A stretch of 64,000 nucleotides of DNA from Anammoximicrobium sp032229885 (GCA_032229885.1 JAVYAJ010000125.1:1-64000); one strand, 5' to 3'; counted from the stretch's first letter, positions 52,701 through 62,166 are shown. The notes: a model not told the origin generated them from the letters alone. Made by a program: numbers and translations.

Positions 52701-54531
52701 CACGTCATCGACCGTCGGAACCGCCAATATTGAGATGGTGACGATCGGCGGCCGAACCGTGCAGATGGTTCGCTACACCCCGACGACCGGCTTCAGCGGC
52801 ACGGACCAATTTCGGTATACGATCCTGGATTCGCTGGGCAACGAATCGACGGCCACGGTCACGATCCAGGTTGGCAACCAGCGAAAGGAAGACGATGTCG
52901 TTCGGTATCGGCTGGTGACCACCGACATGAACGGCAACCCGATCAGCGAGATCGGCCAGGGGTTGCAGTTTCAGGTGATGGCGTACGTCCAAGATGTACG
53001 AAACGAACCGGGTTATCTGGCGGTGCCGGGGCTTCCGCCCAACAATCGCGGCGTTTATTCGGGCTATATGGACCTGCTGTACGACGCCGGCGCGGTCGCT
53101 TTCAGCTCGGTCGAGTTCTCGACATACTATACCGAAGGACGTTTCTACGATCCGCGCGTGCCGGGAATCCTCGACGAGATCGGTGGAATTCAGGGCAACG
53201 GGGCAGACAACAACGATGGCAACCCGTACGGGCCGAACGAACGTCTGTTGTACACTGCCGTGTTCACCGCCAGTACGCTGGGAACCGCGCGTTTCAAGAG
53301 CGACCCGGCCGACAACCTGCCGCTGCACGAGACGGCCCTGAACAGGCCGCCGACATCGGTCGACCCGCAGCAAATCGACTACGGGGCGACGACGATCAAT
53401 GTCGTCGAATCCCCGGATCTGGTCCAGGTGCGACTCGAAGCGACGAGGCTCGACGGCACTCCGCTGCCCAACAATCAAGTGGCGGCCGGAAGCCAGTTCT
53501 TGGTCAAGGCTTGGGTGGATGACATCCGCACGGACATTCCTGCGAATCAACAGGGCGTGTATTCAGCCTACCTAGACATCCTATACAACTCGAATCTCGC
53601 CATCCCGGTCACCGTTCCGATCGCGACCAATCCGTTGGGGTTCGACATCACGTTCGGAACGCTGTTCCGAGAGGGGCAAAAAGGGATCAACCGCAGCAGC
53701 GTCGGAATCGTGGACGAGGTCGGCGCATTCCAAGGTTCGACCGCGACCCGCTTCGGGAACGAGCAACTGCTGTTCCAGATCAAGTTCGTCGCGCAGAACG
53801 CCGCCGGGACACTCGTGTTTATCGCCGATCCGGCCGACAACCTGCCACTGAACGAGACCTCGCTGATTCGCCCCGACCCGGGCGTCTCGGTGCCGCCGGC
53901 TCAGATCCGCTATGTAAACTCGGCGCCGATCATCGTCGTCGGCGGTGGCGGCGAGGGCGAGTTCACCAACCCGAACAATCGGTACGACGTCAACAACGAC
54001 GGGTTCGTGACCCCGATGGATGTCCTGGCGCTGGTCAACATGCTGAATCTGACCGGTTCCATCGACCTCAGCCCCTTTGTGGGAGGCGAGGGGGAGAATG
54101 GCGGCAAAGGCCCGTATTTCGACGTGAACGGCGATCTGCGGGTCACGCCGATGGACGTGTTGGCCGTCGTGAACGTTCTGAACGGCGGTTCCGCGCCGAG
54201 TGGCGAAGGCGAATCTTTCCAGACCCCGCAGTTTCCACTGGTGCAGGCAGGCCGCGAACAGCTATCGAACGCGGCGGCGTGGGATCTTCCGATCTTGACG
54301 GACGCGCGCGTTGCCTTGACATCGGACGACGACCGAGATGCGCCCACGGATTGGTGGTTGCCGGATGACCAGAACCGCCAGGATCTCGCGTCCGTCGCCG
54401 CACCCGCCAAGGCCTCAACGCCAAATGCGGCCAGGGAAAGTCTCTTCGACGACCATTGGGCCGTCGCGTCTGACGTCGCTGGCGGCCAGCAAGACAGCCT
54501 CGAGGATCTGCTGATCGACTTGGTCGGCTGA
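49753..54531 (+). CDS. Giant secreted protein: planctomycete sorting motif, SdrD-B, GEVED, cadherin-like, cohesin-like repeats, dockerin
   Basis: About 1592 residues. A Lys/Arg-rich start leads to MIEALEDRRLLAASP (residues about 34-48), the planctomycete N-terminal extracellular targeting motif. A 500-residue propeller-like region follows. Then come an SdrD-B-like domain (about 540-640, VVWHDRDENRRRDPNEPGLG), a GEVED domain (about 653-826, DWGDAPAPYPTL and ATAGEVEDYRVDI), two cadherin-like domains (VAVDDRYEVEQDSRDNVLRV and VAVDDSYLV), two cohesin-like repeats (each VRYRL- or VRLEATRLDG- to PADNLPL-type), and a dockerin with two EF-hand-like loops (YDVNNDGFVTPMDVLALVN and FDVNGDLRVTPMDVLAVVN). 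A surface or matrix protein able to bind its own or other cohesins is inferred. The start GTG 49753 has GAGAGAGG 8-9 bases upstream. Confidence 0.87.
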   Translation: MSSRFLKASRAVRRELSGKSERRSQTRSRQRRLMIEALEDRRLLAASPSLLQTIEGFNVDNTLTNNGGLVMFPPDTSGAAGPRHILNVGNSTIQWFTKDGAQQVQTSLRNFFAPLYADTGISNPKAVYDQYSNRYVVAALESYQRATNQYDRSRIMVAVSDDDDPNGTWYYQSINALVNVPSNTNPGEFVPSWTDNLGLGLDQSVLYLTGDLTGIGTTAAATRNPQGNRLWIVDKGLGKGGLYENGPSAVTMWDAARIAGVDFTGNYTGTPERRHMEPAHVYGTAQAGGGTWLVMYDGMNNGVQEFVDLVWVTNPLAAQPTFKRFSINVGDIEDTAINIEFTSPQRQTTARINGGDRRIINAVWRDNSLYATTVIYPSVGQDTNQVTAHWFRFDTTNPNIVALADQGNIGGEELGFAVHTMWPTVNVDRHGNMVVGFAATGPTMYPGAYYAVRTPTDPPGTVRTAQPLAIGQDSINISGTTTTAQNPWGRYSGVALDPADGATFWVYNSYALARQQLPARWGTRWGSLRIADVVPPPPPGPVTISGVVWHDRDENRRRDPNEPGLGGWTVWVDLDGDGERDIGEPVINTDAHGAYKITVPFPTDGQLVVRQSAKPGWQQTFPVQPSLAHVLTVTGGGAIQNVNFGNSDNSGFDWGDAPAPYPTLRKDNGPRHAIIPGYGLGVDLNDGTSALVDGEPDGQPDANALGDDNNNFDDENGVVFTTGLAPGKTAIITVTVSTGSNAPGRLQGWIDFNRNGSWADPGEQVFRNLVLPAGVHTLEIDVPSSAIPGTTFARFRYGPEKDLSFVGLATAGEVEDYRVDILTDRPVAVDDRYEVEQDSRDNVLRVLDNDIPSANGAANLRLRDVDTTGASGTAVIDRNGTPNDPTDDFIRYTPARGAFAPDVFSYTIEDAISGATSTALVSITITQAGGVVPVAVDDSYLVPPPTVPPALLDVPGDPYLLNVLRNDRVGPTGAISIAPNGLDTSSTVGTANIEMVTIGGRTVQMVRYTPTTGFSGTDQFRYTILDSLGNESTATVTIQVGNQRKEDDVVRYRLVTTDMNGNPISEIGQGLQFQVMAYVQDVRNEPGYLAVPGLPPNNRGVYSGYMDLLYDAGAVAFSSVEFSTYYTEGRFYDPRVPGILDEIGGIQGNGADNNDGNPYGPNERLLYTAVFTASTLGTARFKSDPADNLPLHETALNRPPTSVDPQQIDYGATTINVVESPDLVQVRLEATRLDGTPLPNNQVAAGSQFLVKAWVDDIRTDIPANQQGVYSAYLDILYNSNLAIPVTVPIATNPLGFDITFGTLFREGQKGINRSSVGIVDEVGAFQGSTATRFGNEQLLFQIKFVAQNAAGTLVFIADPADNLPLNETSLIRPDPGVSVPPAQIRYVNSAPIIVVGGGGEGEFTNPNNRYDVNNDGFVTPMDVLALVNMLNLTGSIDLSPFVGGEGENGGKGPYFDVNGDLRVTPMDVLAVVNVLNGGSAPSGEGESFQTPQFPLVQAGREQLSNAAAWDLPILTDARVALTSDDDRDAPTDWWLPDDQNRQDLASVAAPAKASTPNAARESLFDDHWAVASDVAGGQQDSLEDLLIDLVG

Positions 54532-55186
54532 GAGCCCTTGACCAGGGTAAACATTCGTCGAATCCGTCCGACGCGAAGCGGCGTCAATGGTCGACGCGGA
54601 TCGGGCAAGCGCTTGGCTGGCGAAGAGATGGCGGGGCAGGCCGAGTCGCCGTCCACTCAGGGGCGTGGCACGGCCCGTATCGTGCCACCGATGCGGGCGC
54701 GAAGAGGCGGGCTCAAGCACGAGTCCCAAGCGCCTTTTACATGGCCGTCGTGCCAGCTTGAACGGGCGAGATCCGCGTCCGTGCGGAACCTTGGAGAAAA
54801 TCCGCCAAGTCTGCTGGCGGGATAACCGCACCGACGTGACTAGGCGCCGGTTCGAATACGCGAGGCGCCCGTTCAGGATGACCTGATGCAAACCTCGCAA
54901 ACCAGGAAAAATCGGTTTGGCAGGAAAAAAGTCTGTTGCCCACCTTCGTGTGGCGCTCGGGCCAAGATGTCCGGAAGCGAAGGAGCGCAACAATCCAGCC
55001 GGCTAGGAGTTCGAGATTTTCATCAGGCCGGGGCTACGGCGGGCTAAGCCTTCGGCGTAGCATCCGGCTATGCTGGCGCGCGGACGTCTGCCGCGGCGAC
55101 GGAAATCCGGCCTGGCGCTAGCGCGGTTTCCGGGACATGCACGCTAGCGCGGCGAAGCGCGCGGGGGGCGGCGCGGGTCGCGAGCC
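54532..55186. other. 655-bp non-coding region between convergent genes
   Basis: No gene is supported. Around 55030-55160 there are short GC-rich inverted words (GGCTAAGCCTTCGGCGTAGC, CGCTAGCGCGG twice) of the intergenic-palindrome type. No T-run terminator. Confidence 0.4.
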
Positions 55187-55657
55187 TCATTCGTCGTCGA
55201 CGCGCAGCCATCGCACGAGGAAGTCGGCCCCCTCGCCGATCTCGGCGGACTGGAAATAGAGCTCGATTTCGCGGCGTGCGGCGTCGGGGCTATCCGAGCC
55301 GTGGACCAGATTTAGTTGACGGCTGCCGCCGAAATCGCCGCGAATCGTGCCCGGCGCCGCATCCCGCCCGTTGGTCGCGCCGAGCAGATCGCGGACGACA
55401 CGAATCGCCTCCAGACCTTCGACGACCATCGCCACGACCGGGCCGCCTGTGATGAATGCCTCGAGGCTGGGATAAAATGGCTTGTGAACGTGTTCGGCAT
55501 AGTGCTGCCGCGCCAGCTCGGGCGTGATGCGCAGCATCTTCATCGCCAGGATATTCAGCCCTTTGTCCTCACAGCGACTGATCACGCGGCCCATCAGCCG
55601 TCGCTGAACACAGTCGGGTTTCAACAGCACCAGAGTTCGTTCCAGAGGAGTCGCCAT
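55187..55657 (-). CDS. ndk: Nucleoside diphosphate kinase
   Basis: A 156-residue enzyme moving the terminal phosphate between nucleoside di- and triphosphates by a phospho-histidine. The N-terminal RTLVLLKPDCVQRRLMG and the active-site His119 in RQLNLVHGSDSPDAA are as in all NDPKs. It is slightly longer than most. ATG 55657 starts at the family N-terminus; the open frame continues to GTG 55705 without support. No good ribosome site is visible for either. It is 87 bases downstream, in the transcription sense, of the hypothetical gene at 55745. Confidence 0.95.
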   Translation of the reverse strand: MATPLERTLVLLKPDCVQRRLMGRVISRCEDKGLNILAMKMLRITPELARQHYAEHVHKPFYPSLEAFITGGPVVAMVVEGLEAIRVVRDLLGATNGRDAAPGTIRGDFGGSRQLNLVHGSDSPDAARREIELYFQSAEIGEGADFLVRWLRVDDE

Positions 55658-55744
55658 GGCGTCAATGATATGCGACGATTGTTCGAGAGGCAAGTCGGCT
55701 CGCACGGAGATTGTCGCTTTCGCCGAGTAGACGGCAGACGGTGA

Positions 55745-56383
55745 TTAAGCGGTGCGGATCGCGCTGCGGCGGGCCTCGTCGATGGCTTCGCGAATGCGAT
55801 GAAATGGTTCATGTAGATCGAACTCGACGGACAACGGCTTCCATCGCTCGAGCACCAGTTCCGCATCCGCGTGGTGTTCTTTTGGAACGGCTATTCGCGC
55901 GTTGCCCAGCGAAAACGTGAACAGACGCTGCGCCAGCGGCGCAGGCGGCTGCGGCCATCCGGCGTCGAGACGCACCACGTCCGGATTCGCGCTCGATGGC
56001 GGGCCGCCGGCGGGTTCCGCCGCGGCGTCCCGAGAGTCTTCGTCGTCCGCGGGCCGTTCAGACAGCACGCAGGCCACGGGCAGCGACGTGAAATCTCGCA
56101 CCGTCAGGACAGCGGCCACATCCGTAAACACGACTAGCGGCGGCGTCTTGGCTTTCTCCAACAGGGCTTGCCCGATTTGTTCGCCGCACAAATAGCCGTG
56201 CAAGGCGGCGCCATACAGGATCTCTTGAGCGCGGCTGGGTCGCACGGGGGCCGTGCAATGGAACTCGAGCGGGCGGCCCGCCGAGTTCAGGATCAGATAT
56301 CCGCCAAACAGGCCCTGCGATCGATGATCGCAGACCGTCAGAAACCCCATGCAGGAAGAAGTGCGTGAACTGCTAGCTGCCAT
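55745..56383 (-). CDS. Planctomycete-type hypothetical protein
   Basis: About 213 residues, no domain with known function. The conserved-looking core is GFLTVCDHRSQGLFGGYLIL then AGRPLEFHCTAPVRPSRAQE and ILYGAALHGYLCGEQIGQAL; I recall similar sequences in other planctomycetes. There is no signal peptide or membrane helix. The middle has an acidic/Ala-rich linker (about residues 120-150) and the end a second small domain with NARIAVPKEHHADAELVLERW. Start is uncertain: ATG 56383 or ATG 56350 (the MGFLTVCD start), neither with a ribosome site; the frame is open to 56533. It is followed by ndk on the same strand. Function unknown. Confidence 0.68.
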   Translation of the reverse strand: MAASSSRTSSCMGFLTVCDHRSQGLFGGYLILNSAGRPLEFHCTAPVRPSRAQEILYGAALHGYLCGEQIGQALLEKAKTPPLVVFTDVAAVLTVRDFTSLPVACVLSERPADDEDSRDAAAEPAGGPPSSANPDVVRLDAGWPQPPAPLAQRLFTFSLGNARIAVPKEHHADAELVLERWKPLSVEFDLHEPFHRIREAIDEARRSAIRTA

Positions 56384-56901
56384 AATCGCGGTTGCTATAC
56401 TCCGGTTACAATGATCCTCGGCTGGCCACGAGCGTCCGGCTCGCGCGACCGCGGCTGGGCGGTCGAGGCGCGTGCGGCGTTCGACTCGTAGACAACCTTG
56501 TGTCCAAGCGGGTTGTGTGTCCGCGCGCGGCACGCGCGGCGGGATGCGCGGCAGGGCCGGCGCGTGATGGATGACGAGAGCCTCGTCCGCCGCTTGTCCT
56601 GAGAATCCATCGGGCAGCCTCAGGCTGTGACTTTAGCGGTGAGGCCGATTGCTCGGAGATCCAAACAGCGCCGCGACCCTGCTAGCGTGCCGTAAAAATG
56701 CCCGAGACTCGACAACTTGCGTGGACAGCCAGTATACTGGCAACAGCGTACGCTTTCGGCGGTTGCGCGACGGGCCAGCAGGAGGCTCGTCGGGTGAACC
56801 GCAGCCCGCCGATCGACGTAGGATCGACCGCGGGCGGATGGATCCGTGCGTTCATCGTGTTGTGCGGCCGCAAACCATATTTCCCCGGAGACGTGCCTCC
56901 C
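56384..56901. other. Divergent intergenic region, no gene seen
   Basis: About 520 bases between the leftward hypothetical and the rightward hypothetical gene. The frame of the right-hand gene is open to 56698 and contains a short Cys-containing hydrophobic stretch (AWTASILATAYAFGGC), which could be a lipoprotein signal if that earlier ATG is used, so the boundary is uncertain. Confidence 0.4.
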
Positions 56902-57384
56902 ATGCCGTACGATCCTCAGCAAGCGCCTCCTCTCTTCCATATCGACATTGTCTCGTCGGCGACCGACGCGTCGTCCAAGCCCCGCGATAATCAAGCGGAC
57001 GTCCTGGTGGCGTTGTTGCAACGATTGGTGCTGGGCCAGGAACGACAGAACAAGCTGTTGGATGAGATCTTGCAGCAGACCAACGCGATGGCTCGCCAAC
57101 GCCAGTTTGAATTGAGCCAATGGAAACAGGCGAATCCCGATCTGGCGCGACGCTGTCGGCGGGCGGCGGAAACCTTGAATCGCGTCCAGAACGAGTTTCT
57201 GGAGACGCTGACGGACGAAGTCATCGACAGCGAAGACAGCTTGCTGGACGGAGACTTTATGCTGCAGGAGTTTGTGGACCGTTTCGGCCCGCGGTTGGTC
57301 CACTTGAACGGCGTCTTGCAGATGCTGTCCCAGTTGAGCTACGCGCCGGACAATGCTGGCACGCCGCCGCGGCCCGCCGGCTGA
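56902..57384 (+). CDS. Planctomycete-type hypothetical protein, coiled-coil
   Basis: 160 residues if ATG 56902 is used. The sequence is mostly helical: a coiled-coil-like LLQRLVLGQERQNKLLDEIL is followed by ARRCRRAAETLNRVQNEFLE, then GDFMLQEFVDRFGPRLVHLN and a final LQMLSQLSYAP. The pattern is one that I associate with short conserved planctomycete proteins of unknown function. An earlier ATG at 56698 would add 68 residues including a hydrophobic stretch ending in GGC. The start at 56902 has GGAG 11 bases upstream, a weak site. It is 210 bases before the membrane glycosyltransferase-like gene. Confidence 0.65.
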   Translation: MPYDPQQAPPLFHIDIVSSATDASSKPRDNQADVLVALLQRLVLGQERQNKLLDEILQQTNAMARQRQFELSQWKQANPDLARRCRRAAETLNRVQNEFLETLTDEVIDSEDSLLDGDFMLQEFVDRFGPRLVHLNGVLQMLSQLSYAPDNAGTPPRPAG

Positions 57385-57593
57385 TCTTGACGGGCCGGCT
57401 GATCTTGACCCGCCTGACCTGAAGACTCTACGATCCGCCAATGGCATGATGCGCCCGGGGTGCGCGCCCGCGATGGGCATGGCCCCTGCGCAGAAAAAGT
57501 CGCATCGCGCGGCGGCTGCCTTGGGCTTGCGGCGGCACGGATGGCGGCATGTTGTTCTCTGTGCGCTCGGTGAGCGCGGGTCGAGGAAGACAC

Positions 57594-58868
57594 GTGTATT
57601 GGAAATCGGCGCTGGGCATCCTGCTGCTGGCTTTGACGATCCGCGTCGCCGCCGGCTGCTGGTGGCAGGACCGGCTTCCCCAGGGGGCTAGGTTTGGCTT
57701 TCCCGACAGTGAAACCTATTGGGAGCTGGCGCGCGCCGTGGCCGACGGAAGGCCGTTGGAAATGAACCCCGAGCGACGCGTGTTCCGCACGCCCGGATAC
57801 CCGGCGGTGCTGGCCGCCGTGTTTTGGTTGGGCGGGCCGAACCCGCCGGTTCTCGCTGCGCGGATTCTGGGCGCGATCCTGGGCGTGGCCGCGGTGGGCG
57901 GAGTGATGATCCTGGCTGGGTTGGCATTCGATCGCGCGACGGCCGTGCTAGCAGGCGTCGTCGCCGCCGTCTATCCGGGCGCGGTGGCGATGAGCGTGTT
58001 TGTGCTGTCCGAGGCCCCGTTCTGTCCGCTGATGCTTGCCCAGTTGATCTGCTGGACGCGAGCCTGGCAGGCCGATGATTCGCGTCGCGCCGGCGTGTGG
58101 GCGCTGGCCGGCGGCGGGGCGGCCGGTCTGGCGACGTTGACGCGTCCCAGTTGGCTGTTGTTCACGCCGTTTGCCATCGTCGTCGGCCTGCTCGTCGGCG
58201 GCGCGCGGCGGCGCGTTGCGTGGATGGGCCTGTGTGGTCTGGCAAGCCTGAGCGCCGTGATGACGCCGTGGTGGGTGCGAAACTGGCGGGTGACCGGTGA
58301 GTTCGTCCCAACGACGCTGCAGGTCGGCGAGAGTCTGTACGACGGGCTGAATCCGCGAGCGACGGGGGCCAGCGATATGCGGTTCGTGGACGATTTTCGC
58401 GCCGATCTTCGCCGCGAAGACGCCGCCCGTTCCGGGGAATCGCCGCCGACCGCGTGTTTCGAGGCGCGGCTCGATCGGCGGATGCGGGACGCGGCGATCG
58501 TCTGGGCGCTCCGGCGCCCGGCGGACGCGCTGCGTCTGGCAGGCGTCAAGTTCCGCCGGATTTGGAACGTGTGGCCGAACGAGCCCTCGCTGCAAAAACC
58601 GTGGTTCCAATTTGTGTTGGCGGCGGCCTATGTCCCGGTCGTCGTGCTGGCGTTGGCCGGCATCTGGCACAGCCGCGGTTGCGGCTGGCCCTGCCTGCTG
58701 TGGGCGCTGCCGGCGGTGTACTTCACCGGCCTGCACATGGTGTTCGTCGGCTCGATCCGCTACCGCCAACCGGCCATGTTGGCGCTGATCGTTCCGGCCG
58801 CGGGTCTGGCAATGCACGGCTGGCGGACGATTCGCGCGCGGGTGGGGCAACCCGCATCGCCGGTCTGA
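57594..58868 (+). CDS. GT-C-type membrane glycosyltransferase (ArnT/GT39-like)
   Basis: About 424 residues, integral membrane protein with about ten helices. PDSETYWELARAVADGRP early after the first helix has the Asp/Glu pair typical of the first extracytoplasmic loop in ArnT/PMT-like enzymes, which transfer sugars from polyprenyl-phosphate carriers. Helices include AARILGAILGVAAVGGVMIL, DRATAVLAGVVAAVYPGAVA and FVLAAAYVPVVVLALAGIW; FRTPGYPAVLAAVF and RYRQPAMLALIVP are family-like blocks. The start is GTG 57594, placed by GAGGAAG 7 bases upstream; ATG 57549 is in frame. It is 55 bases before the AsmA-like gene, probably co-transcribed. Confidence 0.78.
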   Translation: MYWKSALGILLLALTIRVAAGCWWQDRLPQGARFGFPDSETYWELARAVADGRPLEMNPERRVFRTPGYPAVLAAVFWLGGPNPPVLAARILGAILGVAAVGGVMILAGLAFDRATAVLAGVVAAVYPGAVAMSVFVLSEAPFCPLMLAQLICWTRAWQADDSRRAGVWALAGGGAAGLATLTRPSWLLFTPFAIVVGLLVGGARRRVAWMGLCGLASLSAVMTPWWVRNWRVTGEFVPTTLQVGESLYDGLNPRATGASDMRFVDDFRADLRREDAARSGESPPTACFEARLDRRMRDAAIVWALRRPADALRLAGVKFRRIWNVWPNEPSLQKPWFQFVLAAAYVPVVVLALAGIWHSRGCGWPCLLWALPAVYFTGLHMVFVGSIRYRQPAMLALIVPAAGLAMHGWRTIRARVGQPASPV

Positions 58869-58923
58869 CTAGCGCGGCGACCAACAGCAAAGAAACGCGC
58901 GGCGATCCGCGCGGTCGAGAGCG

Positions 58924-61900
58924 ATGCACGAACGGAAGCGTGGATTACTGGCTCGCATGAACGCCTTTCTGCGCAGCGTCCTGTTGACCTGCGCCGTGGT
59001 GGTCGGCGGCGCGCTGGTCGTCTGGCTGGCCTTCACGTCGCAGTTGCACGAAGAGATTCGCCACGAGGTCGAGCGACGGTTTGCCGAGCGGTATCGCGAG
59101 TTCCGCGTCTGTGTGCGGCATGCGCGGATGCGGCACGGACGGGGCATCGAGATCCACGGTCTGTCCATCTGTCGGCGCAGCGACAACCGGCCGTTGGCCT
59201 ACGTGGACGAAGTCTTTGCCAAATGTCCGATCGACGCCGAATCGTTGCTGTCCGGCGCACAGCCGCCAACGGACCACGTCTACCTGTCGGGCTTGAAGCT
59301 GTGGACGTCCTGCCGAGACGATGGTTCATGGGACGTCGAGGCGCTGTGGCCCCTGCCGCCATTCGGCGCGTCGCATCCGCCCGTGTCCATCCGTGACGCC
59401 ACGATCGAAGTGGTCGATCCTCGAGGCGGCATGCGTCGCGCGCTGAATTTTCGCAACGTCGGCGTCGAAATTCTGCCGGACGCCTCGCCTGCCGAACGGG
59501 CCGCGCCGGGCGCCTGTGCGCCGCCGATGCGTGTGCACATCTGCGCGGACGGAGATCATTTCGACCGGCTGATCTGCGAGGCTTGGGTCGCACCCGCTCG
59601 ACACGCTTGGAACGTGCGGGGCAAAGTCCAGGCCTTGCGCTGGTCCGACCGTCTACGAACGGCGCTGCCGGCGGATATTCAGTCGCAGGCCTCTCTCGTC
59701 GCCAGCGTGCAGGGACGAATCGATCTGGCGTTTCAAGCCGCCAACGGCCCCGCGCCCGATGCGCCGCCCCGCTTCCGAGTCCACGGAAGCCTGGCTGCCG
59801 GACAGATCCGAGACGCGCGGCTGCCGTTCCCGCTGTTCGATGTCCGCGGCCAATTCGCCGTGGACAACGCCGGCTGGCGACTGGACCACGGGTTCGCCTG
59901 CAACGGCGACACGACGCTGACGTTGCAGCTCGAACGGCAAGGCTGGCGACCGGATGGCCCGCTGACGATCAATGGCCAGGTGCGGCAACTCGAGTTGGAT
60001 CGCCGCTGTCTGAACGCGCTGCCGCCCAACCGGCAAGTCGATTGGCGGAAGTACGATCCGGCCGGAACGATCGACGCCGAATTTTTCGCGGCGTTCGACG
60101 GCCGGCGCTGGACCCCCGAGGTCTCCGTCGTCTGTCAGGATGTCTCGTTCGCATACAGCGGTTTTCCGTACCGGCTCGAACGCGGGCGCGGCACGCTGCT
60201 GTTGAAGGACAATCACCTGCGGATCGACATGACCGCCGCCGCCGCGGCCGGCCAACAGGTCGCTCTGCAGGGCGAGGTGCGCGACGTCGCCGAGCATCCC
60301 ACGGGTTGGCTCGAGTTTGCCTGTCGACAACCGCTGCCGTTCGACGAACGCCTCGTGGCCGCGTTGGTCGATCCCCGCGCTCGCGAGGTCGTGCAGACGC
60401 TGCGTCCGTCGGGCACGTTCGCCGTTCAGGGCCGCTTCGAGCGGACGGGGCCTGCGCCGCACGATTTGCATCGTCGCGTGCAGCTCGAGTTGCTCGATTG
60501 CGGCATCCACTACAAACTGTTTCCCTATCCGGTGACCAAGATCCGCGGCCACGTGCTGTGGGACGACGACGGTTGGACATTCGAGGGCCTGAGCGGGCGG
60601 AACGGCAGCGCATACATCGAAGGCGCCGGACAGTGGCGGGCGGTGGCGGGCGGCGGGCACGACCTGCGGCTCGACCTGACGGGCGCCGACGTGCCGCTCG
60701 AAGATGAACTGCACAATGCCTTGCACCCGGGGATCCGCGCTCTGTGGAGCCAGCTTCGGCCGCGCGGCACGGTCGACCATCTGGATGTCGAGATCCGTTA
60801 CGCTTCGGCGAGCCATACCCTGGATCTGGGCGTCACGGCGCAGAAATGGCAGAAGAAGATCAACGACGAAGGCCGCAACATCACGATCCAGCCGGTCTGG
60901 TTTCCGTATCGGCTGGACGACGTGTCGGGAACAGTCCTGTATCGCAACGGTCAAATCCAGTTGCAGGGAATCGCGGCCACGCACGACCAGACGCGGATCC
61001 TCGTCAGCGGCGCGTGCAGCGTCGGCGCTGACGGCACCTGGACCGTCCAGTTGCCGAACGTGGTCGCGGATCGCGTCGCGCTGCATCGGGACCTGTTGGC
61101 AGCGCTGCCCAAGGATCTGAGCCGCGGAGCCGAGCGTCTGAACTTTACCGGCGATCTGAGCCTGCGCGGCGCGTTGGCTTTCTCGGGCGAGTTGGGTCGC
61201 GTCGAACCGCCCAGCGCCGCGTGGGACGTGATTCTGGACGTCGAGGACGGCCGCTTGAACATCGGCTTTCCGCTCGAACACATGCATGGCGAAGTCCACC
61301 TGGTGGGGACCGGCGGCGCCGGGGCGTTTTCCAGCCGCGGCGAGTTGAACATCGATTCCGTGATGTACCGCGATGTGCAACTGACGGCCGTCACCGGTCC
61401 GATGTGGATCGATCGTTCGGGCATTTGTTTGGGAGCCGAAGCCGACGCCAAGAATTCGGGCCGCATTCCGCAGTCGCTCAGCGCGCACAGCATCGGCGGC
61501 CAACTGACGGCCGATGTGCGCGTCGATTTCGAACCAGACAGTCCCTTTCACGTGCAGGTGCGGTTGGAACGAGGCGATCTGAACGAGTTCGCGCAGGACA
61601 CGAATTTCAAGAGCCAGAACATCCGCGGCCGAGCCAACGCCCTGTTGACGCTCAGCGGCGACCGTCACGGCTGGTCGTCCTGGCGCGGCACGGGCGCGAT
61701 CCGCCTGTTTGACGCCGACATCTACGAGATCCCCGTGATGCTCGCGCTGCTCAAGCTGCTCAGCATCCGCCGTCCCGACACGACCGCCTTTACCAGCAGC
61801 GAGATCGATTTTCGCGTCCAGGGCGAACACGTGTATTTGGACCGGGTCAATTTCAACGGCGACGCGATCAGCCTTAAAGGCAGCGGCGAGATGGATTTAC

Positions 61901-62166
61901 AGCGACGCATCGACCTCAAATTCTACTCGCTGGTCGGCCCGGGCGAATTGAACATCCCCATCGTCCGCGCGGTCGTCCGCCAGGCCGCCAAGCAACTGTT
62001 GTTGATCCACGTCACCGGCACGCTCGACCAGCCGCAACTGACGCGCGACCCGCTGCCGCTGCTCAAGGGAACCTTGGAACAGATCTTTCCCGAAGCCGTC
62101 ACGGGCGAGGTGTTGCCGAATCTGCCTGCGCTCGGTCGGAGGCCGACCGTGCCCGTGCGCCGCTGA
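58924..62166 (+). CDS. AsmA/TamB-like inner-membrane-anchored protein
   Basis: A 1080-residue protein with an N-terminal transmembrane anchor (SVLLTCAVVVGGALVVWLAF, about residues 18-37) and a long beta-rich repeat body. The C-terminal 150 residues, VYLDRVNFNGDAISLKGSGE through LLLIHVTGTLDQPQLTRDPL, match the AsmA-like C-terminal domain of DUF3971/AsmA/TamB proteins. Family members span the periplasm as lipid-conducting bridges or help outer-membrane assembly. Repeated beta motifs such as GLNGRNGSAYIEG-like and LHRDLLAALP are visible but not exact. The ATG at 58924 opens the frame; ATG 58960 is an alternative. It probably shares a transcript with the glycosyltransferase-like gene before it. 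Confidence 0.82.
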   Translation: MHERKRGLLARMNAFLRSVLLTCAVVVGGALVVWLAFTSQLHEEIRHEVERRFAERYREFRVCVRHARMRHGRGIEIHGLSICRRSDNRPLAYVDEVFAKCPIDAESLLSGAQPPTDHVYLSGLKLWTSCRDDGSWDVEALWPLPPFGASHPPVSIRDATIEVVDPRGGMRRALNFRNVGVEILPDASPAERAAPGACAPPMRVHICADGDHFDRLICEAWVAPARHAWNVRGKVQALRWSDRLRTALPADIQSQASLVASVQGRIDLAFQAANGPAPDAPPRFRVHGSLAAGQIRDARLPFPLFDVRGQFAVDNAGWRLDHGFACNGDTTLTLQLERQGWRPDGPLTINGQVRQLELDRRCLNALPPNRQVDWRKYDPAGTIDAEFFAAFDGRRWTPEVSVVCQDVSFAYSGFPYRLERGRGTLLLKDNHLRIDMTAAAAAGQQVALQGEVRDVAEHPTGWLEFACRQPLPFDERLVAALVDPRAREVVQTLRPSGTFAVQGRFERTGPAPHDLHRRVQLELLDCGIHYKLFPYPVTKIRGHVLWDDDGWTFEGLSGRNGSAYIEGAGQWRAVAGGGHDLRLDLTGADVPLEDELHNALHPGIRALWSQLRPRGTVDHLDVEIRYASASHTLDLGVTAQKWQKKINDEGRNITIQPVWFPYRLDDVSGTVLYRNGQIQLQGIAATHDQTRILVSGACSVGADGTWTVQLPNVVADRVALHRDLLAALPKDLSRGAERLNFTGDLSLRGALAFSGELGRVEPPSAAWDVILDVEDGRLNIGFPLEHMHGEVHLVGTGGAGAFSSRGELNIDSVMYRDVQLTAVTGPMWIDRSGICLGAEADAKNSGRIPQSLSAHSIGGQLTADVRVDFEPDSPFHVQVRLERGDLNEFAQDTNFKSQNIRGRANALLTLSGDRHGWSSWRGTGAIRLFDADIYEIPVMLALLKLLSIRRPDTTAFTSSEIDFRVQGEHVYLDRVNFNGDAISLKGSGEMDLQRRIDLKFYSLVGPGELNIPIVRAVVRQAAKQLLLIHVTGTLDQPQLTRDPLPLLKGTLEQIFPEAVTGEVLPNLPALGRRPTVPVRR

